64,000 bases of DNA from Phormidesmis priestleyi BC1401 (GTDB taxonomy: Bacteria; Cyanobacteriota; Cyanobacteriia; Leptolyngbyales; Leptolyngbyaceae): the NCBI RefSeq assembly GCF_001650195.1, contig NZ_LXYR01000010.1:60661-124660 (forward strand). The letters are read 5' to 3'. Shown here piece after piece: positions 1 through 9,142 of this stretch (positions are counted from its first letter, which is position 1; every line of letters begins with the position of its first letter). The notes beneath the pieces are model-generated. The model saw only the letters and a program-made list of their open reading frames with translations. It made no database searches and was not told the DNA's origin. Position numbers and translations under genes: made by a program.

Positions 1-90
1 TGATTTGAGCTTTACGGGTATGAACTACTTTGCTTAAACCTTATTAAGGCGTATGGTGAAGTTGAACGAGGAGACTTTATCGGCACAACT

Positions 91-1065
91 ATGGCTCCAC
101 TGGTCGCAAACTACTATCTGACCTACCGCTGCAACGCCCGCTGCCACTTTTGTGACATCTGGGCACTCGAAGCCAAACAAGAAGCATCTTTCGAGACGAT
201 TCAGAAAAATCTAGCTGATTTGCGTCGTCTAGGTGTCAAATATGTTGACTTTACAGGGGGCGAACCTCTGCTTAGAGCCGATGTCGCTGAGGTCTTTACC
301 GAAGCCAAGCGGCAGGGCTTTACCACGAGCATGACCACCAACACGATTCTCTACCCTAAGCGCGCCAAAGAGATGCAGGGCTTGGTAGACTTTCTCAACT
401 TCTCGCTAGACGGGGGCGATGCTGAAACCCACGATCAGTCGAGAGGGGTGAAGATTTTTGACACGTTGGTCGAGTCGGTTAAAATCGCTCATTCGCTGGG
501 AGAATATCCCGTTCTCAATCACACCGTTACAGCCCAAAACTTTGGACGGATTGGTGAAGTCGCCGAGCTGGGTCAGCGTCTGCAAGCCCGCATTTGGCTC
601 AATCCTGCGTTCACTGCCCACAGCAACTACAACTCTAAAAAGAACCCCACCCCCGACATGGTGAAGGCGATCGAGGTTGCGGCTAAGAAATATAACAATC
701 TTGGTTACAATAAAGCGGCTCTAGCGTTTATCGAAGCGGGCGGCAACGACACCGAAAAACCTCGCTGTAAGGCGGTCGAGGCGGTGATCGCGATCGGTCC
801 TCACGATGAGCTTCTGCTGCCTTGCTATCATTTTGCTCAAAAAGGGTTGCCGATCGAAGGTCGCCTCTATGAGCTTTATAAGCAGTCAGAAGAAGTCGAA
901 GAGTTTCGGCAATCGCAGGGTAAGCTGTCGGTCTGTGAAGGTTGCACCGTTTGGTGTTATCTCATTCCCAGCTTTTTTAAGGGTGTAGACAAATATTGGC
1001 TGTTAAACCAAGCAACCTATGTCGGAGAATTCTTGGCAAGAAAACGATTCTTACAACGAGCTTGA
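91..1065 (+). CDS. Radical SAM protein
   Basis: Likely a radical S-adenosylmethionine enzyme of unknown substrate. The N-terminus carries the CxxxCxxC cluster motif (C14, C18, C21) for the SAM-binding 4Fe-4S cluster, and GGEP lies at residues 56-59. The C-terminal third has further cysteines (RCKAV, LPCYHF, VCEGCTVWC), which suggests a SPASM-type auxiliary cluster. At 324 aa it fits the simple radical-SAM/SPASM architecture. ATG 91 is preceded by GAGGAG, although about 16 bases away. The frame is open to the window edge but has no better start. The 3' end overlaps the next gene by 47 bases, so translational coupling is likely. Substrate cannot be inferred from sequence alone. Confidence 0.85.
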   Translation: MAPLVANYYLTYRCNARCHFCDIWALEAKQEASFETIQKNLADLRRLGVKYVDFTGGEPLLRADVAEVFTEAKRQGFTTSMTTNTILYPKRAKEMQGLVDFLNFSLDGGDAETHDQSRGVKIFDTLVESVKIAHSLGEYPVLNHTVTAQNFGRIGEVAELGQRLQARIWLNPAFTAHSNYNSKKNPTPDMVKAIEVAAKKYNNLGYNKAALAFIEAGGNDTEKPRCKAVEAVIAIGPHDELLLPCYHFAQKGLPIEGRLYELYKQSEEVEEFRQSQGKLSVCEGCTVWCYLIPSFFKGVDKYWLLNQATYVGEFLARKRFLQRA

Positions 1066-2509
1066 GTCTCTTCCCGAAGAAGCGTGTGCGGCGATCGCTG
1101 CCCTCGTAGGGGATTTGCCCGAACCGTCGGAGTTTGATGAGGTAGATGACAAGCCCTATTCGGGGTTTCGAGGGCGTAGGCGAAAAGCGGCTACGGTCTT
1201 AGTCGTGATTTGGGGCGGCACGATCGCGCTGCATCTCGTAACGTGGGGATACTGGTTTGTGCTGGGTCTGACCACGTTGATGGGGCTACACGCCGCTAGA
1301 TTTTTGTTGGCACGTCCATCTGACTTACCAGAACCATTGTCGGACGACACGCGGGACTCGTATCCGTATATATCGCTGATGATTGCTGCCAAAAATGAAG
1401 AGGCGGTGATTGGAAACATTGCCGATCGGCTCTGTAATTTGGACTATCCGAGCGATCGCTATGAAGTCTGGGTGATTGACGACAACAGCACCGACAAAAC
1501 GCCGATTCTCTTAGACGAGTTGGCGACTCAATCTCCACAACTCAATGTTTTTCATCGTCCTGCAAACGCTGGAGGCGGCAAGTCTGGTGCACTCAATCAA
1601 GTGCTGCCGCTGACTCAAGGAGACATTATCGTAGTCTTTGATGCGGATGCTCAAGTCGAGCCAGACTTTTTGCGGCGAGTCGTGCCGATGTTCGATCGTC
1701 AGCAGGTCGGTGCTGTCCAAGTTCGCAAGGCGATCGTCCAAGCCGAACCTTGGTTTCAATCCAAAGATGATAATAACTTTTGGATTCGCGGACAGATGGC
1801 AGAAATGGCACTTGATGCCTTTATTCATCAACAGCGAGTTGCGATCGGTGGCGTGGGCGAACTGCGCGGCAATGGTCAATTTGTCCGGCGCACTGCCTTA
1901 GAGCAAGTTGGCGGATGGAATGAAGAAACGATCACTGACGATTTGGATCTGACGATTCGACTCCACGTTAATCGTTGGGACATTGATGTGCTCACCGTTC
2001 CGGCGGTTTATGAAGAGGGCGTGACCAGCGCGATCGGGCTATGGCATCAGCGAAATCGTTGGGCGGAGGGCGGCTATCAGCGCTATCTCGACTATTGGCG
2101 GCTGATTGCTAGAAACCGCATGGGAACGCGCAAAACCCTTGATTTACTGATGTTTTGGATCATTCAATATGTCATTCCTACGGCGGCGCTGCCCGACTTT
2201 TTGATGGCGATCGCCCGCAGCCGTCCATTGCTGCTCAGTCCGATTTCGGGGTTGACGGTGACGCTGTTTCTGTTTAGCATGATGGGCGGGTTGCGACGCA
2301 TTCAGAGAGTCAGCAGAGTCGAGAACAAACTCCGACCGCCTTCTAAAAGATTTGACTTCTCTCTATTTGTGACGTTGCTGCAATCTCTGCGCGGCACGTT
2401 GTATATGATGCACTGGCTTCCGATCGTTGCCAGCACCACGGTTAGAATGTCCATCCGTCCCAAACGGTTAAAGTGGGTCAAAACGGTGCATCGTGGCGTA
2501 GACGACTAG
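1019..2509 (+). CDS. mgdA: Monoglucosyldiacylglycerol synthase-like GT2 glycosyltransferase
   Basis: A family-2 glycosyltransferase that probably transfers glucose from UDP-glucose to diacylglycerol. In cyanobacteria this is the first step toward galactolipids of the thylakoid membrane. Visible motifs are DDNSTD at 154-159, DADA at 208-211, TDDLD at 306-310 and QRNRW at 344-348, the processive-type D,D,D,QxxRW set. Hydrophobic segments at about 58-95 and after 375 place it in the membrane. Length (496 aa) and overall sequence agree with my memory of Synechocystis Sll1377. The ATG lies inside the end of the radical-SAM gene. A different GT2 lipid or polysaccharide synthase is the alternative. 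Confidence 0.75.
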   Translation: MSENSWQENDSYNELESLPEEACAAIAALVGDLPEPSEFDEVDDKPYSGFRGRRRKAATVLVVIWGGTIALHLVTWGYWFVLGLTTLMGLHAARFLLARPSDLPEPLSDDTRDSYPYISLMIAAKNEEAVIGNIADRLCNLDYPSDRYEVWVIDDNSTDKTPILLDELATQSPQLNVFHRPANAGGGKSGALNQVLPLTQGDIIVVFDADAQVEPDFLRRVVPMFDRQQVGAVQVRKAIVQAEPWFQSKDDNNFWIRGQMAEMALDAFIHQQRVAIGGVGELRGNGQFVRRTALEQVGGWNEETITDDLDLTIRLHVNRWDIDVLTVPAVYEEGVTSAIGLWHQRNRWAEGGYQRYLDYWRLIARNRMGTRKTLDLLMFWIIQYVIPTAALPDFLMAIARSRPLLLSPISGLTVTLFLFSMMGGLRRIQRVSRVENKLRPPSKRFDFSLFVTLLQSLRGTLYMMHWLPIVASTTVRMSIRPKRLKWVKTVHRGVDD

Positions 2510-2743
2510 TGATCGAGGCAGAAACAAACTCCTACGCGACAGTCTCTAAGATAAAGTTGTAGCGAGTTTGCTTTAGCGTGTGATAGAACTAGAAGAGGTA
2601 GGTGTAGGACTGTAATCTACCGAAAGGCAGTAAAGGATTATTCGTTCAAGATTAGAAATGAAGATGTTAACGATCCAGCGTTTTTAATTCTAGACTCCTC
2701 AACATAGATTACGCCACGGATAGGTCAAACCCTTCCCATAAGT

Positions 2744-3190
2744 ATGCAAAGCGAAGCCCCCGTCTCAAAACCCATTCGATCGTTAGACGATGCGATCGAA
2801 CGCTGTCAGATCTTAGGAATGCGCCTTAGTCGCCAGCGGCGTTTTATCTTAGAGCTACTTTGGCACGAACAAGAGCACCTGTCTGCCCGTGAGATCTACG
2901 ATCGTCTCAATCGCCAGGGTAAAGACATTGGGCACACTTCAGTCTATCAAAACCTGGAAGCGCTTTCTGAGCAAGGAATTATTGAGTGCATTGAGCGATC
3001 GGATGGTCGCCTTTATGGAAACGTCAGTGATGCCCACAGTCACGTCAACTGCATCGACACCAATCAGATTTTAGATATTCATATCGACCTGCCCGACGAC
3101 CTGATTCGTCAAGTCGAAGCGCAAACAGGCGTACGAATTACTGAATATCACATTGATTTCTACGGCTACCGTGCCGATAAAGAAGCCTAG
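2744..3190 (+). CDS. furC: Fur-family transcriptional regulator, PerR-like (FurC)
   Basis: A 148-aa Fur-superfamily repressor. The N-terminal winged helix holds the recognition region HTSVYQNLEAL, and the C-terminal dimerisation/metal domain includes DAHSHVNC. The sequence resembles cyanobacterial FurC/PerR, the peroxide-sensing member, more than Fur or Zur. The protein lacks the paired CxxC motifs that hold structural zinc in Bacillus PerR. Its three cysteines are isolated (RCQ, ECI, NCI). A 234-base upstream gap separates it from mgdA, so it probably has its own promoter. The FurC assignment rests on remembered similarity. Membership of the Fur family is secure. Confidence 0.85.
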   Translation: MQSEAPVSKPIRSLDDAIERCQILGMRLSRQRRFILELLWHEQEHLSAREIYDRLNRQGKDIGHTSVYQNLEALSEQGIIECIERSDGRLYGNVSDAHSHVNCIDTNQILDIHIDLPDDLIRQVEAQTGVRITEYHIDFYGYRADKEA

Positions 3191-3338
3191 AGACTCAGTT
3201 TTAAAAACCTTTGTCCAGGAATCACTGCAAAGTCGGCGATCCCCGGATTTCGTTTGTTCACAATTCGCAAGGCTTTCGTCGATCGTTACTCCCGGACGCT
3301 CATTATTCTGAGGAGGATATTGAAATAGCCGTCAGCAA

Positions 3339-5432
3339 GTGAGGGTGAGCGAGTCAAAATCGGCTCAATCAACTGCCCAAACCGACTGTAGAATAGCCGA
3401 ACCCCGACCTGTGCGATCTGCTGAATTCATGGCTAGAAAACCCCCGACTCTCTCCTGGTTTCAGGTCTTCCAAAAACCTCGCTCCGAGAATGCAGACCAA
3501 CCATTACATCCCCACTCATCGCCAGATGACCTGTTAAACTCCGAGATAAAAGTCACTCATGAGGACGTTGAACCTGTTGCTCCGCCCGAAGGACGACGGG
3601 TAGAAAACCGCTGGGTTAAACTTCCCAAAGCTGCTGCTCACAAGATCTCATCGGGGACGAAAGGCACTCTGCAAACTTTAAGCCCGATCGCACAAGCTTG
3701 GAAATGGCAGATCATCTGGTTAGGAATTCTTGCAGCGGCAGGCGGAACAGCAATTGGAGCATTTATCTGGCTCTCAAAAGTTCCCCCAGCGGCTGACTGT
3801 CAGCAGATCTCTAGCTGGTCGGCTGAGTCAGAACGGCTGTTTTGTGCTCAACAAAGTGCCTCGTCAGGGAAGCCAGAGCAGATTTTAGAGGCGATTAAAC
3901 TGGTCAAGAACTGGACACCAGAGCACCCTCTTTATGGTCAGGCGCAAGGGCTGATGCAAGACTGGTCGAATGCGCTGCTGACTTTAGCGCGCGATCGAGT
4001 CACTCAAAAAGACTTAAAAGGCGGCATTGCTCTCGCCAACCAAATCCCTAAGTCGAGTGCGATTTATAAAGATGCTCAAGTCGCCATTAAACGCTGGCGA
4101 GAAGAATTCAACAAAGGGCAAATCCTCTACGACAAGATCCTCATCGCCCTCAAAAAACAAAACTGGAACTTAGCCTCTGAGCACATCGCTTCGTTAAGTC
4201 TGGTCAACGATCCCTCTTGGCAAGATCGACTCAGCGAAGTTCGGCAACGCGCCACTGATGAGAAAGTCGCCTGGCAATATCTCAAAGATGCCCGGAATTT
4301 TGCAAAATCGACCTCACCAGAACAGTGGGGACGGGCGATCGCGATCACAGACCCGATCAGCCGTAAAACCTTTGTCTGGGAGCAAGCAAAAGCCGAGGTG
4401 CTGCGGTGGCGCAATACCGTATTTGGGCTGGCGGTGGCTCGGTTAGACAAACAGGATCTCGTTGGGGCAAGCACTCTAGTCAGTTCGATTCCTGCCAGTG
4501 TTAAGCTCACCTCAGATAATCAGGACTTAATCCGGTTGATTCGAGCCAAAGAAATCGCCGCCGATACCGATTATCGTCAACCGCCTCTAGAACGCCTCGC
4601 ACCTCTGTGGCTGGCGACTCAGCTTTTGCGACAGATTAATGCACAGAGTCCGTTTTATGCCCAGGCAAAAGTTTTGTTGCCCCGGTTAGACCTGCAAGCA
4701 CAAGACCTGGTGCAGCTTAATATTGCAAGCAGTCTGTCAAACGTTCAGCAGCTTCCGATTTTAGAACTGGCGATCGACCAGGCAAAACAGATTTCGCCCA
4801 AGCGTCCGCGTCGCCTTCATGCCCAAACGCTGCTTGCCCAGTGGCAAAAAGAAGCCCAATGGATGGAAGATCGCCCTGTGCTGCGGCAGGCTCAACAGTT
4901 GGCGAAGGCGGGCAAACTTGACCCCCTGCGGTCGGCGGTGGCGTTAGCCAGTTTGATTAAACCCAAACGGGCACTGTCGCAAGAAGCGCAGTCAGACATT
5001 GTGAACTGGGCGGCGCAGATTCAGACGATCGAAGACAAGCCGATTTTAGACGAGGCGAAAGCGATCGCGACCCCTGGCAAATGGGGGCAGGCGATTCAAA
5101 TAGCGTCAAGGGTGCAGCCAGGGCGAGCGCTCTATGGAGATGCGCGATCGCTGATCGGAGAGTGGGTCTATCAGATTCAGATTGCTCAAGATCGCCCGAT
5201 TCTCAATCAGGCGAGTAGTTTAGCAAATGGAGGTTATCTAACGAGAGCGATCGACTTGGCATCTCAGATTTCATCGCGGCGTGCCCTTTATGGAGAGGCG
5301 CAAGGTGCCATTTCGCGGTGGTCAGTTGAGCGGGCGGCGATTTGGAGAGCACGAGATCAGGAAGCTGCCAGTCAGTCTAGTGGTTCAGCAGACTCTACTC
5401 AAGAGCCAGCTTCAGATCCGGCTCCACAATAG
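3339..5432 (+). CDS. Membrane-anchored protein with helical repeats, unknown function
   Basis: Function not recognised. From the GTG at 3339 the protein has 697 aa: a polar N-terminus, one transmembrane helix at about 123-146, then roughly 500 residues of repeated helical units. Each unit ends like LYGDARSLIGEW or LYGEAQGAISRW and is preceded by AIxLAxQI-type helices, spaced about 45-60 residues. The pattern resembles TPR/SEL-type solenoids and suggests a scaffold on the outer face of the membrane. The C-terminus is Ser/Ala/Pro rich. An ATG at 3429 (residue 31) is an alternative start. An AGGAGG at 3311 is about 22 bases from the GTG, too far to decide. Confidence 0.7.
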   Translation: MRVSESKSAQSTAQTDCRIAEPRPVRSAEFMARKPPTLSWFQVFQKPRSENADQPLHPHSSPDDLLNSEIKVTHEDVEPVAPPEGRRVENRWVKLPKAAAHKISSGTKGTLQTLSPIAQAWKWQIIWLGILAAAGGTAIGAFIWLSKVPPAADCQQISSWSAESERLFCAQQSASSGKPEQILEAIKLVKNWTPEHPLYGQAQGLMQDWSNALLTLARDRVTQKDLKGGIALANQIPKSSAIYKDAQVAIKRWREEFNKGQILYDKILIALKKQNWNLASEHIASLSLVNDPSWQDRLSEVRQRATDEKVAWQYLKDARNFAKSTSPEQWGRAIAITDPISRKTFVWEQAKAEVLRWRNTVFGLAVARLDKQDLVGASTLVSSIPASVKLTSDNQDLIRLIRAKEIAADTDYRQPPLERLAPLWLATQLLRQINAQSPFYAQAKVLLPRLDLQAQDLVQLNIASSLSNVQQLPILELAIDQAKQISPKRPRRLHAQTLLAQWQKEAQWMEDRPVLRQAQQLAKAGKLDPLRSAVALASLIKPKRALSQEAQSDIVNWAAQIQTIEDKPILDEAKAIATPGKWGQAIQIASRVQPGRALYGDARSLIGEWVYQIQIAQDRPILNQASSLANGGYLTRAIDLASQISSRRALYGEAQGAISRWSVERAAIWRARDQEAASQSSGSADSTQEPASDPAPQ

Positions 5433-5478
5433 TTGTGGGAGTATAGGAAGCATGATAGACCTGTAAAGGATTTCGTCT

Positions 5479-7200
5479 GTGTCGCTAGATCGTTCGGTAA
5501 ATCGCTTGTTGCAGCTCATTCTAATTGAGGCAGACCCCGTTTTGCGACTGGGACTGCTGACAGGGCTGAGTCGATTTGCAGACCTGCAAGTGGCAGTCGA
5601 AGCTGAAACGGGCGCATCGGCATTGAGAACCCTGGCAGATCGCATGAGAAGCAGTGCTTCGATCGATGTGATTCTTCTAGATTTAGAAAACGCGGGATCT
5701 TTTCAGTCGCGCTTAGATCTAGATCTGCTGCGGCAACTCAAAACTCAATATCCCAATCTGCCCATTTTGCTGATCGGGTCGCTGCCAGACGCGATCGCGC
5801 TTGAAGCTATGCAAATTGGCGTTGAGGGATATTGCGCGAGAGGAAGCTCGATCGCAGATCTGGCAACAGCAATCCGGCAAGTCGCGGCAGGTCAGACTTA
5901 TTGGGATCTGGAGCGATTGCAGAGTTTAACGATCGTTACCCCAACCGAACGATCCTTTAATCTGCTGAGAGAAGCGCGTCAGGCTCTCCGATCGTCGAGT
6001 CTTCAACAAATCGAAGCCGCTCTGATCGAACTTGATAATCAACTGCGATCGTCGGGGCTGTCATTACTCGACAAAGCCATTCTCACCGGGCAGCGTCGAG
6101 AGCTTAAAGCCGCTCAATGGGTGGTGAAGCGAATCTTTTCTAGCTCAGATTTAGCGCCAGAACCTGCGAAAATTTTACCTCCTTTAAGCGAACTACGATC
6201 GCTGCCGTCTAGTTCTCAACTCGTCCCTGATCCGCCTCCAGAAATGACCGCTAAAGATCTTCAAGCAATCTTGTTTGACGGCATTTCTGCCAAACTGCAA
6301 TCGAGTTTGGAAAACCTGACTAATTCGCCGTTAGAAATCGACATTTTTCGAGCAGAGCGAAAGCGAGAACTTTTTTACATCATTTTGCGGCAGATTGAAG
6401 CGAGTTTAGAAGAGTTGCGGTTTTCTCAAATTCAGCCCCATCAGCTTGTCGAAAAACAGTCTGTGATCTTGCGAGACTTGTGGCAATCGGTCAGCCTGGA
6501 TTTTTTTGGCAGATACTACACGTTGCGCGTCAGAAACCAAGACATTGAAGTTGTGACAGCATTACTTCAAGACGAGAAAACGGTTCAGACAGCAATTCTA
6601 GACAAAATTCCTGCGGTGATAGAGTTGTATGCTCACCTGCTATTTCGGACTGCACTCACGATCGACAATACCGATTATTTGATCGGATCTGCTGACGCGA
6701 TCGCTCGTGCCACCGATCTGTTAGAAAATCTCACCATTCAGCTTGCAAATGCCGTTGTACAACCGTTGCTCAATCGCTTTTCAGACTTAGAAGCCATCAA
6801 ACAAAGCTTTTACGATCGTCGCCTTCTCTCTACCCGCGACATTGAGCGCTTTCGCAATGACCTATCTTGGAAATATCGCGTCGATCGCTATGTTTCTGAA
6901 CCGACCGCTATTTTTGAGAGTCGATATTCATTATTTGTGTTCACCCATCAGGGCATCGTGCGAATTTTTATCTACGCTCCACGTCGCCATGAGCTTGAGC
7001 AACTTGCAGGGGTGCGATTAGCCGTGACATTGGCATTAGAGACACGAGATGCAATTTCGCCCCGATTGAGATCAGCGATCGCATTTCTAGGCAGTGGAAT
7101 CGTCTACCTTCTTACAGACGTGATTGGGAGAGGATTGGGGCTAATCGGTCGCGGAATTGTTAAAGGAATTGGGAATGCTTGGCAAGATAGTAGAAGGTAG
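5479..7200 (+). CDS. DUF3685/Ycf55-like protein with degenerate receiver domain
   Basis: A 573-aa protein with an N-terminal response-regulator-like receiver (about 12-135) joined to a long C-terminal DUF3685 region. The receiver keeps an acidic pair (EAD at 17-19) and the phospho-acceptor-like Asp68 in LLDLE. The conserved Lys of the usual PKG/AKG position is replaced by Arg121 (YCARGSS). No HTH output domain follows. The C-terminal family corresponds, as I recall, to Ycf55 of red algal plastids, whose function is unknown. The GTG start at 5479 lies 47 bases after the preceding gene, consistent with co-transcription. The C-terminal family name is moderately certain. Confidence 0.7.
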   Translation: MSLDRSVNRLLQLILIEADPVLRLGLLTGLSRFADLQVAVEAETGASALRTLADRMRSSASIDVILLDLENAGSFQSRLDLDLLRQLKTQYPNLPILLIGSLPDAIALEAMQIGVEGYCARGSSIADLATAIRQVAAGQTYWDLERLQSLTIVTPTERSFNLLREARQALRSSSLQQIEAALIELDNQLRSSGLSLLDKAILTGQRRELKAAQWVVKRIFSSSDLAPEPAKILPPLSELRSLPSSSQLVPDPPPEMTAKDLQAILFDGISAKLQSSLENLTNSPLEIDIFRAERKRELFYIILRQIEASLEELRFSQIQPHQLVEKQSVILRDLWQSVSLDFFGRYYTLRVRNQDIEVVTALLQDEKTVQTAILDKIPAVIELYAHLLFRTALTIDNTDYLIGSADAIARATDLLENLTIQLANAVVQPLLNRFSDLEAIKQSFYDRRLLSTRDIERFRNDLSWKYRVDRYVSEPTAIFESRYSLFVFTHQGIVRIFIYAPRRHELEQLAGVRLAVTLALETRDAISPRLRSAIAFLGSGIVYLLTDVIGRGLGLIGRGIVKGIGNAWQDSRR

Positions 7201-7345
7201 CTCGGTTTAAGGTTTGAACTGTGAAAATGTCTGTAGAATGCACGTTAGACCGTTGCATCATTAAAAAAGCTATCTTTGATGCTGGACTACTTCTATAAAG
7301 CGAGTCACTGGTTAATTTCTAATTAAGCTCAATGGGAGCACATTT

Positions 7346-8161
7346 ATGATTGAGTCTCTACTTGGTGCATTCACACTGATTATTCTGGGATACATGATTG
7401 GTTCTGTCAGGATCATTGACCAGGGTGACGAAGCCCTAGTTCAGAGATTAGGGCAGTATAAACGCACCTTAAAGCCAGGGCTAAATTTTGTGATCCCGTT
7501 CATAGATACGGTTTTAGTCGAAACTGTTCGAGAACAGCTTTTAGATATTGACCCGCAACAAGCGCTGACTAAAGATAACGTTCCGATCGAGATTGATGCC
7601 ATCATTTTTTGGCGAATTGTAGAACTCCAAAAAGCCTATTACGCAGTTGAAGATTTAGAAGAAGCGCTAAAACAACTGGTGATTACCAGTCTGCGGGGCG
7701 AAATTGGTCGCCTGACGCTTGAAGAAGCGGTTTCATCGACCAATCGAATCAATAGTGAACTTCGCAAACCCCTCGATGAAGCGGCGCGCAAATGGGGAAT
7801 TGAGGTAATTCGAGTCGAGGTGCAAGCCATCAACTTGTCATCGGCTTTAAGAGATTCTCTAGAGCAAGAGCAGATTGCCAAAAGTCAAAAGAAGGTAGCA
7901 CTTTCGAGAACAGAGGCAACGGTGCAGTCGATCGAAGAACTCGCACGAGCACTACAGGCTCAACCGAATGCCCAAGAAGTATTGCGCTATTTGGTCGCCA
8001 AAGATTATGTCAACGCCAATTTAGAGATTGGCAAGAGCGATAACTCTAAAATCGTCTTCATGGACCCTAGAGCCTTGAATGAAGCCATTACCGACTTGAT
8101 CAGACCGAATGAATTTGAACAAGGAACGAACAATTCTTCAGAAGGAAACACCACAAACTAA
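7346..8161 (+). CDS. SPFH/band-7 (stomatin/prohibitin-like) membrane protein
   Basis: A 271-aa slipin-type protein. It has an N-terminal membrane segment (about 3-24), then an SPFH domain with the characteristic VQRLGQYKRTLKPGLNFVIP stretch, followed by an alpha-helical stretch ending in a polar tail (GTNNSSEGNTTN). SPFH proteins oligomerise on membranes and organise microdomains or regulate proteases such as FtsH. The partner here is not visible. ATG 7346 is preceded by AATGGGAG about 9 bases upstream. The stop codon overlaps that of convergent folP within CTAA, leaving no intergenic space. Confidence 0.88.
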   Translation: MIESLLGAFTLIILGYMIGSVRIIDQGDEALVQRLGQYKRTLKPGLNFVIPFIDTVLVETVREQLLDIDPQQALTKDNVPIEIDAIIFWRIVELQKAYYAVEDLEEALKQLVITSLRGEIGRLTLEEAVSSTNRINSELRKPLDEAARKWGIEVIRVEVQAINLSSALRDSLEQEQIAKSQKKVALSRTEATVQSIEELARALQAQPNAQEVLRYLVAKDYVNANLEIGKSDNSKIVFMDPRALNEAITDLIRPNEFEQGTNNSSEGNTTN

Positions 8162-9030
8162 GAGCGCCAAATAGCATCGGCAACGCGGCAAACGTCGTGC
8201 ATCTCTGAGACATCATGAACGCGCAAAATATCAGTGCCTCCGACGATCGCGCTCACACACGCTGCCGCTGTTCCCCATCCTCTTTTCTGCGGATCGGGCT
8301 GGCTGATGATGTGACCGATAAAACTCTTGCGAGACACGCCCACTAAAATTGGACATCCTAAACCCTGAAACGCAGGAAGCTGGTGCAGAATTTCTAAGTT
8401 CTGCGCTTGTTTTTTGGCGAACCCGATGCCAGGGTCGATGATGATCTGATGGCGATCGATACCCGCCGCGATTGCACCTCGAATTCGCAACTCTAAAAAT
8501 TCGACAATCTCCCGAATCAAGTCTTGATAATCGGTGAGAGTCTGCATCGTTTTGGGAGTGCCGCGACTGTGCATCAACGCGATCGGCACGCCCAATTTTG
8601 CCACTATGGGAAACATTTCTGCGTCAAACGTCCCGCTAGAAACATCGTTAATCAAGTCGGCACCTGCGACGATCGCGGCGTTTGCCACCGTTGCCCGTGT
8701 GGTGTCGATCGAGATCGGCACCTGTGAAAAGTCTGGATTTTGTCGCAGCGCTTGAATAACGGGGATGACTCGATCGAGTTCTTCTGCTAACGTCACTTCT
8801 TCTGCATTAGGTCGAGTTGATTGTCCGCCAATGTCTAGAATGTCGGCTCCACTCGTCACCATTTTTTGCGCCTGATTGAGGGCGGATTCTAAACTGTTAA
8901 ACTGTCCGCCATCGCTAAAACTGTCGGGCGTGACGTTTAACACACCCATCAAGTAGGTTTGTTGCCCCCACTGAAAGGGGCGATCGCGCAGAGTCCAAGC
9001 CGCCAAGTTTTTTGAAGAAAGAGAACTCAT
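8158..9030 (-). CDS. folP: Dihydropteroate synthase
   Basis: Condenses p-aminobenzoate with dihydropterin pyrophosphate in folate synthesis (cytoplasm). The family signatures MGVLNVTPDSFSDGG near residue 28 and GADILDIGGQSTRP near residue 60 are present, and so are the Lys/Ser phosphate-binding region and GVSRKSFIG near the C-terminus. Length (290 aa) is typical. The 3' end overlaps the SPFH gene by 4 bases in convergent orientation. A short divergent promoter region separates it from the secreted-protein gene downstream on the plus strand. Confidence 0.95.
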   Translation of the reverse strand: MSSLSSKNLAAWTLRDRPFQWGQQTYLMGVLNVTPDSFSDGGQFNSLESALNQAQKMVTSGADILDIGGQSTRPNAEEVTLAEELDRVIPVIQALRQNPDFSQVPISIDTTRATVANAAIVAGADLINDVSSGTFDAEMFPIVAKLGVPIALMHSRGTPKTMQTLTDYQDLIREIVEFLELRIRGAIAAGIDRHQIIIDPGIGFAKKQAQNLEILHQLPAFQGLGCPILVGVSRKSFIGHIISQPDPQKRGWGTAAACVSAIVGGTDILRVHDVSEMHDVCRVADAIWRS

Positions 9031-9142
9031 CGCTGAATTTTGTCACTATGAAAGAATTTAACCAGATTTGGTAGTTGAAAAGACACTTCACAACTCAAAA
9101 CCTATGAAAAATAGGGACATCTACCCACAAAGTCAAGGTTTT

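Noticed and set aside
1..90. Further N-terminal part of the radical-SAM gene
   Set aside because: The frame is open back to a TGA at base 1, but contains no ATG, GTG or TTG start. The chosen ATG at 91 gives the expected spacing to the CxxxCxxC motif.
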